DNA of 7,520 nucleotides from contig MGXJ01000037.1 of the NCBI GenBank assembly GCA_001801345.1, forward strand, positions 11,276 through 18,795. Reading direction: 5' to 3'. Each line of letters opens with the position of its first letter. The first letter of the stretch is position 1. The DNA comes from Gammaproteobacteria bacterium RBG_16_37_9. GTDB lineage: Bacteria > Pseudomonadota > Gammaproteobacteria > UBA9339. Positions 6,850 through 7,520 of the stretch are shown here, one piece after another. Below the pieces are notes generated by a model. The model did not search any database. It was not told where the DNA came from and saw nothing but the letters and a program-made list of their open reading frames with translations. A program made the translations under genes and the position numbers.

Positions 6850-6876
6850 TTTTGTATTAGGAATGTCCAGCGCAAA

Positions 6877-6906
6877 TTGACTTTAGATGAGTTAAGCGGT
6901 TATGAT
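6877..6906 (+). promoter_or_regulatory. Sigma-70 type promoter of the tRNA-Thr gene
   Basis: A -35 box TTGACT (6877-6882) and a -10 box TATGAT (6901-6906) are separated by 18 bp, each one base off consensus. Transcription would start near 6913, about 9 bp before the mature tRNA 5' end. This is a sensible leader length for a solitary tRNA gene. Confidence 0.72.
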
Positions 6907-6921
6907 TATCCCAAATTTAGT

Positions 6922-6997
6922 GCTGGCGTAGCTCAGTTGGCAGAGCAGCTGATTTGTAATCAGCAGGTCGCGGGTTCGAATCCCATCGCCAGCTCCA
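6922..6997 (+). tRNA. trnT: tRNA-Thr (anticodon UGU)
   Basis: This 76-nt cloverleaf decodes ACA and related threonine codons. The acceptor stem GCTGGCG/CGCCAGC (6922-6928 with 6987-6993) pairs perfectly. The D-stem is GCTC/GAGC (6931-6934 with 6943-6946). The anticodon stem GCTGA/TCAGC (6948-6952 with 6960-6964) holds the loop TTTGTAA with anticodon TGT (6955-6957). The T-loop is TTCGAAT. The discriminator base is T and CCA is encoded (6995-6997). The T-stem GCGGG/CCCAT is imperfect: three G-C pairs, one C·A mismatch and one G·T wobble. The gene has its own promoter and terminator. Its 3' end is the apparent attachment site for the repeats and integrase relic downstream. Confidence 0.95.
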
Positions 6998-6998
6998 A
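6979..6998 (+). repeat. Attachment-site-like direct repeat, copy in the tRNA 3' end
   Basis: AATCCCATCGCCAGCTCCAA covers part of the T-loop, the 3' T-stem, the 3' acceptor strand and CCA of tRNA-Thr. It recurs exactly at 7174-7193. A duplicated tRNA 3' end is the usual footprint of site-specific integration by a tyrosine recombinase. Confidence 0.8.
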
Positions 6999-7044
6999 AC
7001 AAAAAAGGATCATATACCTTTTGGTGTATGATCCTTTTTTGTTT
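6997..7044 (+). terminator. Intrinsic terminator after tRNA-Thr
   Basis: A 22-bp stem with one wobble position joins 6997-7018 to 7023-7044 through a TTTT loop. Its core is GGATCATA/TATGATCC, flanked by an A-run on the 5' side and a TTTTTT run on the 3' side. Because the flanks are A-rich and T-rich, it can terminate transcription from both directions. It lies inside the interval bounded by the tRNA-end direct repeats. Confidence 0.88.
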
Positions 7045-7193
7045 ATTAAGATTGGGACGAGAACCCGCGAAGCGGGTCGACAAATTTGGCAGGAAAGCCA
7101 AATTTGAACAGGGAGCGAAGCGAACTGGCCCGAGCGTTTTATGCGAGGGTGAACCTACAGGATGTAGGTGAATAATCCCATCGCCAGCTCCAA
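6999..7193. mobile_element. Compact 195-bp unit at the tRNA 3' end, with multiple hairpins and a terminal copy of the tRNA end
   Basis: The unit lies between the tRNA-Thr gene and the right end of the second copy of its 3' terminus. After the terminator it holds three further stems: ACCCGC/GCGGGT with a GAA loop (7063-7077), CAAATTTGGC/GCCAAATTTG with a 6-nt loop (7081-7106) and ACCTACA/TGTAGGT with a GGA loop (7153-7169). Between them is a GC-richer stretch with GAGCG/GCGAAGCG-like motifs (7113-7136). No convincing gene is present. I infer a small structured repeat that either inserted at, or was copied along with, the tRNA end. It could also be the remnant of a larger island after deletion. 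Confidence 0.5.
7174..7193 (+). repeat. Attachment-site-like direct repeat, second copy of the tRNA-Thr 3' end
   Basis: This is an exact 20-bp copy of 6979-6998, starting 195 bp further on. The rest of the tRNA is not present here, so it is a partial duplication and not a second tRNA gene. Confidence 0.8.
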
Positions 7194-7288
7194 TACAGTT
7201 GTGGCTTGCGCCATAATCATGCGATTCACCAAAAATCAATTTGTTGGGATCATATGCGCACTTCTAAAATTTATCCCATAAATAAATA

Positions 7289-7520
7289 TTAAATATACAA
7301 AGAGTTACCATTTTTGTCTAGACTTTTTAGCTCGAGCACATGTTAAAAAACTAGCTACTCTATTTTCAAACACATAAACAAAAATAAGCATTTAAAAGCA
7401 TGAAACTTACGGTAGATTGCTCAAAATCCCTGCCAAATTTAAAAGCGGTAATTGAGCTAGCTGTGATGCGCCTCAAGTCATGAGGAGTAAACATAACGTT
7501 TTACTTCAGTAAGGGAAACT
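7289..7520 (-). pseudogene. Broken tyrosine recombinase (phage/island integrase), C-terminal relic
   Basis: Read on the minus strand, an open stretch of 42 codons from 7494 to 7366 starts MFTPHDLRRITASSITAF. The HDLRR segment is the box II H-x-x-R catalytic signature of phage-type integrases, in the usual FTPHDLRRT context. In the same frame an in-frame TAA (7501-7503) precedes it, and the familiar sequence fades after about 30 residues, so the gene is broken. In another minus-strand frame, SLDKNGNSLYI (7324-7292) resembles the typical integrase tail ALDKWGNxL and lies about 53 codons past the His, close to the usual distance; this second match is weak. The Tyr nucleophile was not found. The N-terminal part would lie beyond the right edge. 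Its 3' end points toward the tRNA, the usual position of an integrase beside its attachment site. Confidence 0.62.

Noticed and set aside
6838..7107. Plus-strand reading frame of 89 codons across the tRNA region
   Set aside because: It runs through the tRNA promoter, the whole tRNA-Thr and the terminator. The GVAQLAEQLICNQQVAGSNP segment is simply translated tRNA, a well-known annotation artefact.
6892..7239. Minus-strand reading frame of 115 codons
   Set aside because: It is antisense to the tRNA and to the hairpin unit. The GAGDGIRTRDLL segment is the usual product of translating a tRNA backwards, and GAGDG occurs twice only because of the 20-bp direct repeat.

Overview
The window looks like chromosomal DNA of an AT-rich proteobacterium, most likely a gammaproteobacterium of the Legionella/Coxiella type. 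This placement is inferred from the PriA protein, the A/T-ending codons and the hairpin-forming GTCATCC...GGATGAC repeats between genes. It has not been tested by a database search.

Left half (15-3370): a three-gene ABC-2 type exporter cassette, all on the + strand. It consists of a lipoprotein HlyD-family periplasmic adaptor, a single-domain ATPase of the YbhF type, and an ABC-2 permease of the YbhS/YbhR type. The adaptor is separated from the ATPase by 241 bp filled with hairpin-forming repeats. The ATPase and permease are 4 bp apart and must be co-transcribed. Together they would form an inner-membrane pump reaching into the periplasm. No outer-membrane channel gene is visible.

Middle (3366-5594): a 188-bp non-coding element with about 25-bp imperfect terminal inverted repeats and a perfect 5-bp target duplication (ATTAG) sits exactly between the permease stop codon and priA. 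Removing the element and one ATTAG leaves the permease stop codon 3 bp from the priA start, so priA was once directly attached to the exporter operon. The same repeat family, without recognisable ends, fills the adaptor-ATPase gap. A decayed end of the element lies before the tRNA gene.

Right part: an unrecognised 369-aa secreted or membrane-anchored protein (5668-6777), then a tRNA-Thr(UGU) with a good sigma-70 promoter and a strong intrinsic terminator. The last 20 bp of the tRNA region are repeated 195 bp downstream, enclosing a compact multi-hairpin segment. Further right, on the minus strand, is a broken tyrosine-recombinase (integrase) relic that keeps the FTPHDLRR box. The tRNA 3' end has therefore served as an integration site, probably more than once.

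The best candidates for something little described are the small mobile repeat family and the tRNA-linked 195-bp unit. The protein genes other than the 369-aa one belong to known families. None of the five protein genes has a convincing Shine-Dalgarno sequence at its start.
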